32,091 nucleotides of DNA from Burkholderiaceae bacterium. Lineage in GTDB: Bacteria; Pseudomonadota; Gammaproteobacteria; Burkholderiales; Burkholderiaceae_E. The stretch lies in contig JAHEDO010000002.1 in assembly GCA_024641185.1 (NCBI GenBank), positions 1 through 32,091 on the forward strand, written 5' to 3'. Every line of letters starts with the position of its first letter. Positions within the stretch are counted from its first letter, which is position 1. Shown here piece after piece: positions 15,045 to 21,364 of the stretch. The position numbers were made by a program, and so were the translations under genes. Below the pieces are notes generated by a model that saw nothing but the letters and a program-made list of their open reading frames with translations, was not told where the DNA came from and made no database searches.

Positions 15045-15533
15045 TCAGGCCTTGCGGATGTAGAACTCCCAGTCGTGCGAGCCGAACTCGACCACGTCCT
15101 CGAGCTTGCAGCCGGTGACCCTGGCCCAGCCCTCGACGTCGGCGCGCGCGCCCGGGCAGTTGCTGACCAGCCGGAGGATCTCGCCCGAGGCCATTCCCCC
15201 CAGCACCTTCTTGGCCTCGAGGATCGGGCCCGGGCAAACCGAGCCGCGCATGTCGAGCGAAACCTGCGGTTCCAGCTCGGGGCGTCGACCGCGGCGAACG
15301 TAGTAGCCGGTGGCACCGCTGGTCAGCCGCTCGGTCTTCACCACCTGGTTGCCGGTGCGCTCGGCCCAGGTATGGAGCTCGTCCATGGTCGCCGGGCAGT
15401 CGGAGATCAGCAGCAGGACCTCCCCCTCGGCGAGTTCCATGACGATCTTCTTCGCGCCGATGATCGGGCCGGGACAGCTCACCCCGGACAGATCGAGCGT
15501 GACGCCGGGACTGACAGCGGGCGATTGGGCCAT
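15045..15533 (-). CDS. Tandem TusA-type sulfur-carrier protein (two fused domains)
   Basis: This 162-residue protein contains two complete TusA-like domains. Domain 1 has LDLSGVSCPGPIIGAKK with Cys20, and domain 2 has LDMRGSVCPGPILEAKK with Cys100. Each CPGP motif is the persulfide-carrying site of TusA proteins. Each domain has a second cysteine in the DCPAT and NCPGA segments, and the pattern repeats with a spacing of 80 residues. Single-domain TusA donates sulfur to TusBCD for tRNA thiolation, and in sulfur oxidisers to DsrEFH. The AGAGGA ribosome site is 7 nt before the ATG. It lies 41 bp after the Cas6-like gene. A role as a two-site persulfide shuttle into DsrEFH is likely (inference). 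Confidence 0.88.
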   Translation of the reverse strand: MAQSPAVSPGVTLDLSGVSCPGPIIGAKKIVMELAEGEVLLLISDCPATMDELHTWAERTGNQVVKTERLTSGATGYYVRRGRRPELEPQVSLDMRGSVCPGPILEAKKVLGGMASGEILRLVSNCPGARADVEGWARVTGCKLEDVVEFGSHDWEFYIRKA

Positions 15534-15575
15534 GATGATTCCTCTTCAGGTGAACTGCGGGGCGGCCGCGGCGGC

Positions 15576-16217
15576 TCAGTCGATACCGCTGATGATCTTG
15601 TGGGGCAGGAAGATTCCGCAACCGAGCCCGCGCAGTTCGCCCAGCCCGCGCCGCTGCATCAGCAGCGACTGCAGGGGGCGCAACTGGTGCAGAACGACCC
15701 CGGCGCCGCTGATCGGGACCCCGCCGGCGCGCACCGTGCGCATTCTCCCGCAGATGAACCGCAGCGGCACGTCGAGCGCCTCGAGCATCGTCTGCACCGT
15801 CTCCTGATGCTCGAGCTCGTCCGCGGCGCCGGTCGCGACGAAATGCGCCGACAGCGTCGGATAGGGCTCCAGGGCGCGCGACCTGGCCGTGCCGATGTCG
15901 ATCTGCTCGCCTTCGACCGTCAGCGACTGCCCGGTCAGGCGCATCGCGTCCGTGCCGCGCGCGCCCGGCAGCCGCAGCGTCAATCGCGCACGCCGCGACA
16001 GCAGCAGGCCTGCGTCGGTCATCGCCCCCCGAATCGGATGCACGCCCGCACCCGGCTCGTCGGCCAGCCAGGGCAGGCGTTCCAGCAGCGCGGCCCAGAG
16101 CAGCGCGTGATAGTCGCGGGGCAGCCGGGTGCCGCGCAGCTCGAACACCAGGTCGAGGATCTCGTCGCCCGCCGCATCCGGCGGGTCGTCCCGGCCGACG
16201 ATAGGCGCATCGGTCAT
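15576..16217 (-). CDS. Cas6/Cmx6-like protein (type I-MYXAN-type family), solitary
   Basis: This 213-residue protein resembles the Cas6/Cmx6 family. It has an early FELRGTRLPRDYHALLWAAL segment with His37, then LPWLADEPGAGVHPIRG and LLLSRRARLTLRLPG. The C-terminus is glycine-rich, GLGELRGLGCGIFLPHK, as in the RNA-binding loop of Cas6. Cas6 enzymes cut CRISPR repeat RNA at a hairpin. No cas gene or CRISPR array is present in this window, and the gene lies in a sulfur-metabolism block. It overlaps the upstream 78-aa gene by ATGA, so the two are translationally coupled. Its function here is unknown. It may be a domesticated RNA-binding protein or a wrongly named ferredoxin-like-fold family. Confidence 0.72.
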   Translation of the reverse strand: MTDAPIVGRDDPPDAAGDEILDLVFELRGTRLPRDYHALLWAALLERLPWLADEPGAGVHPIRGAMTDAGLLLSRRARLTLRLPGARGTDAMRLTGQSLTVEGEQIDIGTARSRALEPYPTLSAHFVATGAADELEHQETVQTMLEALDVPLRFICGRMRTVRAGGVPISGAGVVLHQLRPLQSLLMQRRGLGELRGLGCGIFLPHKIISGID

Positions 16218-16450
16218 TGCGGCTCCTGCCCGGCCTGTGGCTGCGACCCCGCCCATCGCGTCAGCGCCTCGCCCCAGGCGGCGGCGGAAGCCGGGTCGAT
16301 GTCGAACACGGTGAAGCGCCGGCCCTCTCGGATCCGGATCCTGAGCAGGCTCATTCCTCCGCCGGGGTAGTCGACCTGCTGCAGCTCGATCTCCTGGCCG
16401 CCGAGCGGCACCCGGAGCTTGTCGAGATTCGTGATTGTGAGTTTATCCAT
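16214..16450 (-). CDS. Small protein of unknown function heading the dsr-divergent block (78 aa)
   Basis: This short protein starts MDKLTITNLDKLRVPLGGQE and continues with an all-beta look (IELQQVDYPGGGMSLLRIRI, then EGRRFTVFDID) and a final helix ASAAAWGEALTRWAG. I recognise the pattern as a conserved small protein but cannot name a function. The ATG at 16450 is preferred to an upstream in-frame start at 16492, which would place extra residues in the promoter region. Its stop overlaps the start of the Cas6-like gene (ATGA), which suggests the products work together. It diverges from dsrA with 225 bp between the starts. Confidence 0.7.
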   Translation of the reverse strand: MDKLTITNLDKLRVPLGGQEIELQQVDYPGGGMSLLRIRIREGRRFTVFDIDPASAAAWGEALTRWAGSQPQAGQEPQ

Positions 16451-16514
16451 GGCGCACCGGCGATTGGGCAAGTTTGCGCGTCCCGCGTCCATAACCAGTG
16501 CCGGGGATCGCCTC

Positions 16515-16529
16515 TACCCCAATTGGGTA
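16515..16529. promoter_or_regulatory. Palindromic operator candidate in the dsrA divergent promoter
   Basis: TACCC-CAATT-GGGTA is an inverted repeat (arms TACCC/GGGTA, inner palindrome CCCAATTGGG). It is 65 bp from the ATG of the 78-aa gene and 146 bp from dsrA. A near-identical site precedes the YeeE-type gene. It resembles operators of CsoR/CstR-type repressors, and its arms also match 6 of 7 bases of NarL heptamers. Confidence 0.55.
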
Positions 16530-16638
16530 GCTGCCCGCCCCCCATCAGGTCGTTAAGAATAGCCGAGGAGGGGGATGGTCGCAGATACGCGCGATTCGTA
16601 GGATCGATGCGTAGCCTGCCGCCGTGCCGGTCGATTAC

Positions 16639-16660
16639 GCGCGTCGTGTCCGCGACGCGC
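16639..16660 (+). promoter_or_regulatory. Stable hairpin directly upstream of the dsrA ribosome site
   Basis: GCGCGTCG-TGTCCG-CGACGCGC is a perfect 8-bp stem with a 6-nt loop, ending 1 bp before the AGGAGGAGG ribosome site (16662-16670). It may stabilise the dsr mRNA or control translation. Confidence 0.55.
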
Positions 16661-16675
16661 CAGGAGGAGGTGCCC

Positions 16676-17971
16676 ATGGCAAAGAAAATGCGTGATACAC
16701 CGATGCTCGACGCGCTCGAGACCGGCCCCTGGCCCAGCTTCGTCACCGGACTGAAGCGGGTCGCCCAGGACAAGGACTACATGGTCGACGTGCTGGGAAC
16801 GCTCGAGACCTCGTACGAGACCCGCAAGGGCTACTGGAAGGGCGGCACGGTCAGCGTCTTCGGTTACGGCGGCGGCGTGATCCCGCGCTTCACCGAGCTC
16901 AAGGACGCGGACGGCAAGCCCAAGTTCCCGGACGCCGCCGAGTTCCACACGCTGCGCGTGATGCCCCCGCCCGGAATGCACTACAACACCGACGTGCTGC
17001 GCAAGATGGCCGACATCTGGGAGCGCCACGGCTCGGGCCTGATCGCCTTCCACGGCCAGTCGGGCGACATCATGTTCCAGGGCGCGACCTCGGCCAACGT
17101 CCAGCCCGCCTGGGACGAGATCAACGAACTGGGCTTCGACCTGGGTGGCGCCGGCCCCGCGGTGCGCACCGCGATGTCCTGCGTCGGCGCGTCGCGCTGC
17201 GAGCAGTCGTGCTACGACGAGGGCCACGCGCACCGCGTCGTGCTCAACAACTTCCTCGACGACATCCACCGTCCGGCACTGCCCTACAAGTTCAAGTTCA
17301 AGTTCTCGGGCTGCCCGAACGACTGCATGAACTCGGTGCAGCGCGCCGACATGGCGGTCATCGGGACCTGGCGCGACAACATCCGCACCGACGAGCCGCT
17401 CGCCCGCAAGTGGTTCGCCAAGCACGGCATGCACGAGCTGGTGCGCGACGTCGTCGCGCGCTGTCCGACCAAGACGATCCAGCTCAAGCAGGTCAAGGAC
17501 GTGCAATCGGGTCCGACCATCTCGAGCGTGGCGCTCGACGATGAAAACTGCCTGGAGATCGACAACCGCGACTGCGTGCGCTGCATGCACTGCATCAACG
17601 TGATGACCGGGGCGCTGGCGCCGGGCAAGGACAAGGGTGCCTCGATCCTGATCGGCGGCAAGCGCACGCTGAAGATCGGTGACCTGATGGGCACCGTGGT
17701 CGCGCCTTTCATTCCGCTGCAGAAGGAAGAGGACTACGAGCAGCTGGTCGACCTGGGGCAGCGCGTCGTCGAGTTCTTCGCCGACAACGCGCTCGAGCAC
17801 GAGCGCACCGGCGAGATGATCGAGCGCATCGGCCTGGTCAACTTCCTGGAAGGCATCGGCCTGGAAGTCGACGCGAACATGGTCTCCACGCCGCGCACCA
17901 ACCCCTACGTGCGCACCGACGGCTGGGACGAAGAAGTCGCCAAGATCAACCTCCGCAAGAACGCGGCCTGA
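16676..17971 (+). CDS. dsrA: Reverse dissimilatory sulfite reductase alpha subunit DsrA
   Basis: DsrA forms the alpha2beta2 siroheme enzyme with DsrB. In sulfur oxidisers it oxidises sulfur delivered by DsrC to sulfite in the cytoplasm. The 431-residue product has the siroheme/[4Fe-4S] ligands CVGASRC (C169, C175) and CPNDC (C213, C217). An inserted ferredoxin domain has CVRCMHC (C300, C303, C306). The start ATG at 16676 follows a very strong AGGAGGAGG. It is the first gene of the dsr operon, 11 bp before dsrB. Operon content (dsrEFH, dsrL) shows the oxidative type. Confidence 0.98.
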   Translation: MAKKMRDTPMLDALETGPWPSFVTGLKRVAQDKDYMVDVLGTLETSYETRKGYWKGGTVSVFGYGGGVIPRFTELKDADGKPKFPDAAEFHTLRVMPPPGMHYNTDVLRKMADIWERHGSGLIAFHGQSGDIMFQGATSANVQPAWDEINELGFDLGGAGPAVRTAMSCVGASRCEQSCYDEGHAHRVVLNNFLDDIHRPALPYKFKFKFSGCPNDCMNSVQRADMAVIGTWRDNIRTDEPLARKWFAKHGMHELVRDVVARCPTKTIQLKQVKDVQSGPTISSVALDDENCLEIDNRDCVRCMHCINVMTGALAPGKDKGASILIGGKRTLKIGDLMGTVVAPFIPLQKEEDYEQLVDLGQRVVEFFADNALEHERTGEMIERIGLVNFLEGIGLEVDANMVSTPRTNPYVRTDGWDEEVAKINLRKNAA

Positions 17972-17982
17972 GAGGTACGACG

Positions 17983-19095
17983 ATGACACAGGTAGCACAG
18001 GCCCCGCAGGCGGCGAAAGCCGCACCCCCCACGCCGCGCCGCGCGAAAGAGACCGGCGTGCCGGACCACCGCCAGTACATGCACCCGGCGCTGATCCGCA
18101 ACCACGGCAACTGGAAATACCACGACCGGCCCCGCCCCGGCGTGCTGCATCACGTTTCGCACAGCGGCGAGGAGGTCTGGTCGGTGCGCGCGGGCACGCA
18201 GCGGCAGATGGACGTCTACACGATCCGCACGCTGTGCGACCTTGCCGACAAGTACGCCGAAGGCCACGTCCGGTTCACCATCCGTTCGAACATCGAGTTC
18301 ATGGTCGCCGACGAGAAGAAAGTGGCGCCGCTGATCGTGGCACTGGAGTCGGCGGGCTTTCCGGTCGGCGGCACCGGCAACTCGGTGTCGATGATCGCCC
18401 ACACGCAGGGGTGGCTGCACTGCGACATCCCCGGCACCGACGCATCGGGCGTGGTCAAGGCGCTGATGGACGAGCTCTACGAGGAGTTCAAGCGCGAGGA
18501 GATGCCCAACCGGGTCCACCTGTCCACCTCCTGCTGCGAGATCAACTGCGGCGGCCAGGCCGACATCGCGATCATCGTCCAGCACACCAAGCCGCCCAAG
18601 ATCAACCACGACCTGGTCGCCAACGTCTGCGAGCGCCCCGCGGTGGTCGCGCGCTGCCCGGTCGCTGCGATCCGGCCGGCACTGGTCAACGGCAAGCCCT
18701 CGCTCGAAATCGACGAGAAGAAGTGCATGTGCTGCGGCGCCTGCTATCCGCCGTGCCCGCCGATGCAGATCAACGACCCGGAACACTCCAAGCTTGCGAT
18801 CTGGGTGGGCGGCAAGAACTCGAACGCCCGCGCCAAGCCGACCTTCATGAAGATGGTCGCCAGCGGCCTGCCGAACAATCCGCCGCGCTGGCCCGAAGTC
18901 AACGAGGTGGTGCGCAAGATCCTGTTCACCTACAAGGCCGACGCGCGCCCTTGGGAGCGGCTCTCGGACTGGGTCGACCGGATCGGCTGGCCGCGGTTCT
19001 TCGAAAAGACCGAGCTGCCGTTCACCAAATACCTGATCGACGACTGGCGCGGTTCGCGGGCGAGCCTGAACGCTTCGGCGCACATCCGCTTCTGA
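17983..19095 (+). CDS. dsrB: Reverse dissimilatory sulfite reductase beta subunit DsrB
   Basis: The beta subunit of the siroheme sulfite reductase is 370 residues long. It has the cofactor region STSCCEINCGGQADIA with a later CERPAVVARCP. The inserted [4Fe-4S] ferredoxin domain is CMCCGACYPPCPPM. The N-terminal ~25 residues are Ala/Pro-rich and variable. Length and motifs match the family, and the catalytic site is formed at the A/B interface. The gene is 11 bp after dsrA and 16 bp before dsrE. Confidence 0.98.
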   Translation: MTQVAQAPQAAKAAPPTPRRAKETGVPDHRQYMHPALIRNHGNWKYHDRPRPGVLHHVSHSGEEVWSVRAGTQRQMDVYTIRTLCDLADKYAEGHVRFTIRSNIEFMVADEKKVAPLIVALESAGFPVGGTGNSVSMIAHTQGWLHCDIPGTDASGVVKALMDELYEEFKREEMPNRVHLSTSCCEINCGGQADIAIIVQHTKPPKINHDLVANVCERPAVVARCPVAAIRPALVNGKPSLEIDEKKCMCCGACYPPCPPMQINDPEHSKLAIWVGGKNSNARAKPTFMKMVASGLPNNPPRWPEVNEVVRKILFTYKADARPWERLSDWVDRIGWPRFFEKTELPFTKYLIDDWRGSRASLNASAHIRF

Positions 19096-19111
19096 GGCAA
19101 AGGGTGCGCGC

Positions 19112-19471
19112 ATGAAGTTCGGGATTCTGATCAACGAGGGACCGTACCAGCACCAGGCCAGCGACACCGCCTACCTGTTCTGCAAGGCGGCGATCGCCAA
19201 GGGCCACGACGTCAGCCGGGTGTTCTTCTACCACGACGGCGTGAACAACTCGACGCGCCTCACAGAGCCGCCGCAGGACGACCGCAACATCGTCGCGCGC
19301 TGGTCGAAGTTCGCCGAGGAGCACAGCGTGGACCTCGTGGTCTGCGTGGCAGCGGCGCTGCGCCGCGGCATCAAGGACGAGGTGCTCGCGCCCGGGTTTC
19401 GCATCTCCGGCTTGGGCCAGCTGGTCGAGATCGGCATCGAGGCCGATCGCCTGGTCACGTTCGGCGACTGA
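19112..19471 (+). CDS. dsrE: Sulfurtransferase subunit DsrE (TusD-like)
   Basis: DsrE is part of the DsrE2F2H2 hexamer, which takes sulfane sulfur from TusA and passes it to DsrC. The 119-residue protein has the DsrE/TusD fold (MKFGILINEGPYQHQASDTA) and the conserved acceptor cysteine Cys78 in LVVCVAAALRRGI, the same number as in Allochromatium DsrE. The next start (dsrF) is 9 bp away. Confidence 0.95.
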   Translation: MKFGILINEGPYQHQASDTAYLFCKAAIAKGHDVSRVFFYHDGVNNSTRLTEPPQDDRNIVARWSKFAEEHSVDLVVCVAAALRRGIKDEVLAPGFRISGLGQLVEIGIEADRLVTFGD

Positions 19472-19479
19472 GGGCGGCA

Positions 19480-19845
19480 ATGTCGATTCAGAAGAAGTTC
19501 ATGTTCGTGAACCGCAAGGCGCCCTACGGCACGATCTACGCGCTCGAGTCGCTGGAGGTGGTGCTGATCACCGCCGCTTTCGACCAGGACGTATCGCTGG
19601 TGTTCATGGACGACGGGGTCTACCAGCTCAAGCGCGGCATGCAGACCAAGGGCATCGAGACCAAGAATTTTTCGCCCACCTACCGGGCGCTGGACGGCTA
19701 CGACGTGGAGAAGCTCTACGTGGAGCGCGAGTCGCTGCAGGCGCGCGGGCTGACCGAGGACGACCTGCTCGTCGACGTGACCGTGCTCGAGCGCGACGAG
19801 CTCGCCGCGCTGATGCGCGAGCAGGACGTCGTGATGGGTTTTTAG
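19480..19845 (+). CDS. dsrF: Sulfurtransferase subunit DsrF (TusC-like)
   Basis: This 121-residue DsrE-fold protein has MFVNRKAPYGTIYALESLE and LVFMDDGVYQLKRG, typical of TusC/DsrF. It contains no cysteine, so it likely has a structural role in the DsrEFH hexamer. A GAGGG ribosome site precedes its ATG. Confidence 0.94.
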   Translation: MSIQKKFMFVNRKAPYGTIYALESLEVVLITAAFDQDVSLVFMDDGVYQLKRGMQTKGIETKNFSPTYRALDGYDVEKLYVERESLQARGLTEDDLLVDVTVLERDELAALMREQDVVMGF

Positions 19846-19859
19846 CGGGAACCGAACGG

Positions 19860-20159
19860 ATGCTTCACATCGTCAACAAGTCGCCCACCGACGGCAACGC
19901 GCTCGACGGCGCCCTGCGCATGGCCAGCGCCGAGTGCGCGCTGCTGCTCATCGAGGACGCGGTGTACGCCGCCACGCGCGGCGGCATCGCCGAGACCAGA
20001 ATCCAGGAGGCGCTGCGTCGGCACAAGGTCTACGTGCTGGGTCCGGACCTCGAAGCGCGCGGCATGGCCGATCGACTCACCGAGGGCGTGACCCTCGTCG
20101 ACTACACGGGCTTCGTCGACCTCGTCGCCGAGCACCCCAACTGCCAGTCCTGGCTCTGA
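19860..20159 (+). CDS. dsrH: Sulfurtransferase subunit DsrH (TusB-like)
   Basis: This 99-residue protein has the TusB/DsrH layout: MLHIVNKSPTDGNALDGALR, LLLIEDAVYAATRGG, and a C-terminal FVDLVAEHPNCQSWL. Cys26 and Cys95 are its two cysteines; Cys26 is the candidate sulfur site. It completes the DsrEFH complex. A 52-bp gap separates it from dsrC. Confidence 0.94.
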   Translation: MLHIVNKSPTDGNALDGALRMASAECALLLIEDAVYAATRGGIAETRIQEALRRHKVYVLGPDLEARGMADRLTEGVTLVDYTGFVDLVAEHPNCQSWL

Positions 20160-20211
20160 CACGCCGGCTGGCCCACACTTCAACGCAGACATACCCAAGG
20201 GAGAGAACGAC

Positions 20212-20547
20212 ATGTCCACCATCGACGTCGCAGGCAAGGCCATCGAAACCGACGAGGAAGGCTACCTCGTAAATCTGTCGGACTGGACCGATGACGTTGC
20301 CAACGAAATCGCCAAGACCGAGAACATCGAAATGTCGGATTCGCACTGGGAGGTGGTGAACTTCCTGCGCGAGTACTACGAAGAGTTCCAGATCGCACCC
20401 GCGGTCCGCGTCCTGACCAAGGCCATCGGCAAGAAGCTGGGCGCCGACAAGGGCAACAGCCAGTACCTGTACGAACTGTTCCCGTACGGGCCCGCCAAGC
20501 AGGCGTGCAAGATCGCCGGCCTGCCCAAGCCGACCGGCTGCGTCTGA
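20212..20547 (+). CDS. dsrC: DsrC sulfur-carrier protein
   Basis: DsrC carries sulfur to DsrAB as a persulfide or trisulfide and interacts with DsrEFH and DsrMKJOP. The 111-residue product has SHWEVVNFLREYYEEFQIAP and the C-terminal arm ACKIAGLPKPTGCV. Both redox cysteines are present: Cys110 is penultimate and Cys99 lies eleven positions earlier, so this is a true DsrC rather than a TusE. A strong AGGGAGAG ribosome site precedes the ATG. A 79-bp gap with a small hairpin follows. Confidence 0.97.
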   Translation: MSTIDVAGKAIETDEEGYLVNLSDWTDDVANEIAKTENIEMSDSHWEVVNFLREYYEEFQIAPAVRVLTKAIGKKLGADKGNSQYLYELFPYGPAKQACKIAGLPKPTGCV

Positions 20548-20570
20548 TATCGCGCAAGCGGCGTCCGTCG

Positions 20571-20584
20571 CGGCCGACCGGCCG
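20571..20584 (+). other. Short hairpin between dsrC and dsrM
   Basis: CGGCC-GACC-GGCCG is a 5-bp stem and 4-nt loop in the dsrC-dsrM gap, with no T-run. It could stabilise the 3' end of an abundant dsrC message. In this GC-rich background it may also be chance. Confidence 0.3.
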
Positions 20585-20626
20585 TGCCCGCGCCGCGCGT
20601 TCGCCTGTGATCGCAGGCAGGGGGAG

Positions 20627-21361
20627 ATGATGTCCGCGGTGACGTTTGCGTTTGCGGTGCTCTTCTACTTCGCGGCTGCGGTCTGCGCGGCGGGACTGGT
20701 CGTGCGGATCGCCGACTACGCCCGCACGCCCGCGCCGCTGAAGATCCCCACGACGCCCGCGCCCACCACGGGCAGCGGGGTCGCGCTGCGCATGGTGCGC
20801 GAAGTGGTGTTCTTCGAGAGCCTGTTCAAGGGCAATCTCTGGACCTGGGGCCTGGGCTGGCTGTTCCACGCGAGCCTCGCACTGGTGCTCTTGCGCCACC
20901 TTCGGTACTTCACTGAACCGGTGTGGGCCTGGGTCGCGTTCATCCAGCCGTTCGGCATGTACGCCGCCTTTACGATGGCGATCGGGCTCGCCGGCCTGTG
21001 GGCCCGGCGCTTTCTCGTCGACCGGGTGCGTTACATCTCGACCGCCTCGGACCACCTGATGCTCGCGCTGCTGCTGGCGATCGCGCTTACCGGCCTGTCG
21101 ATGAAGTTCCTGTTTCCGACCGACATCGTGGGCGTGAAGAGCTTCTTCCTCGGCCTGATGCTGTTCGACTGGCAGCCGCTGCCGGCCAGCGGCGCGCTGT
21201 ACCTGCACCTGGCGCTGGTCGCCGCGCTGATGATCATCTTCCCGTTTTCCAAGCTGCTGCACGCGCCGGGGCTGTTCTTCTCGCCGTCGCGCAACCAGGT
21301 CGACAATCCCCGCGAGTCCCGGCACCTGGCGCCGTGGGCCGCGCGGCTCGAGGAGCGCTGA
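20627..21361 (+). CDS. dsrM: DsrM, diheme cytochrome b subunit of DsrMKJOP
   Basis: This integral membrane protein of 244 residues has about five hydrophobic segments and the NarI-like pattern GLGWLFHASLALVLLRHLRY. Further His candidates for heme b are at SDHLMLALLL and LYLHLALVAAL. DsrM exchanges electrons between the quinone pool and DsrK. A GGGGAG site directly precedes the ATG. DsrK starts 3 bp after its stop. Confidence 0.94.
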   Translation: MMSAVTFAFAVLFYFAAAVCAAGLVVRIADYARTPAPLKIPTTPAPTTGSGVALRMVREVVFFESLFKGNLWTWGLGWLFHASLALVLLRHLRYFTEPVWAWVAFIQPFGMYAAFTMAIGLAGLWARRFLVDRVRYISTASDHLMLALLLAIALTGLSMKFLFPTDIVGVKSFFLGLMLFDWQPLPASGALYLHLALVAALMIIFPFSKLLHAPGLFFSPSRNQVDNPRESRHLAPWAARLEER

Positions 21362-21364
21362 GCC

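Noticed and set aside
16586-16613. Second inverted repeat TACGC...GCGTA in the dsrA leader
   Set aside because: The arms are only 5 bp and 18 bp apart, which is expected by chance in this GC-rich region.
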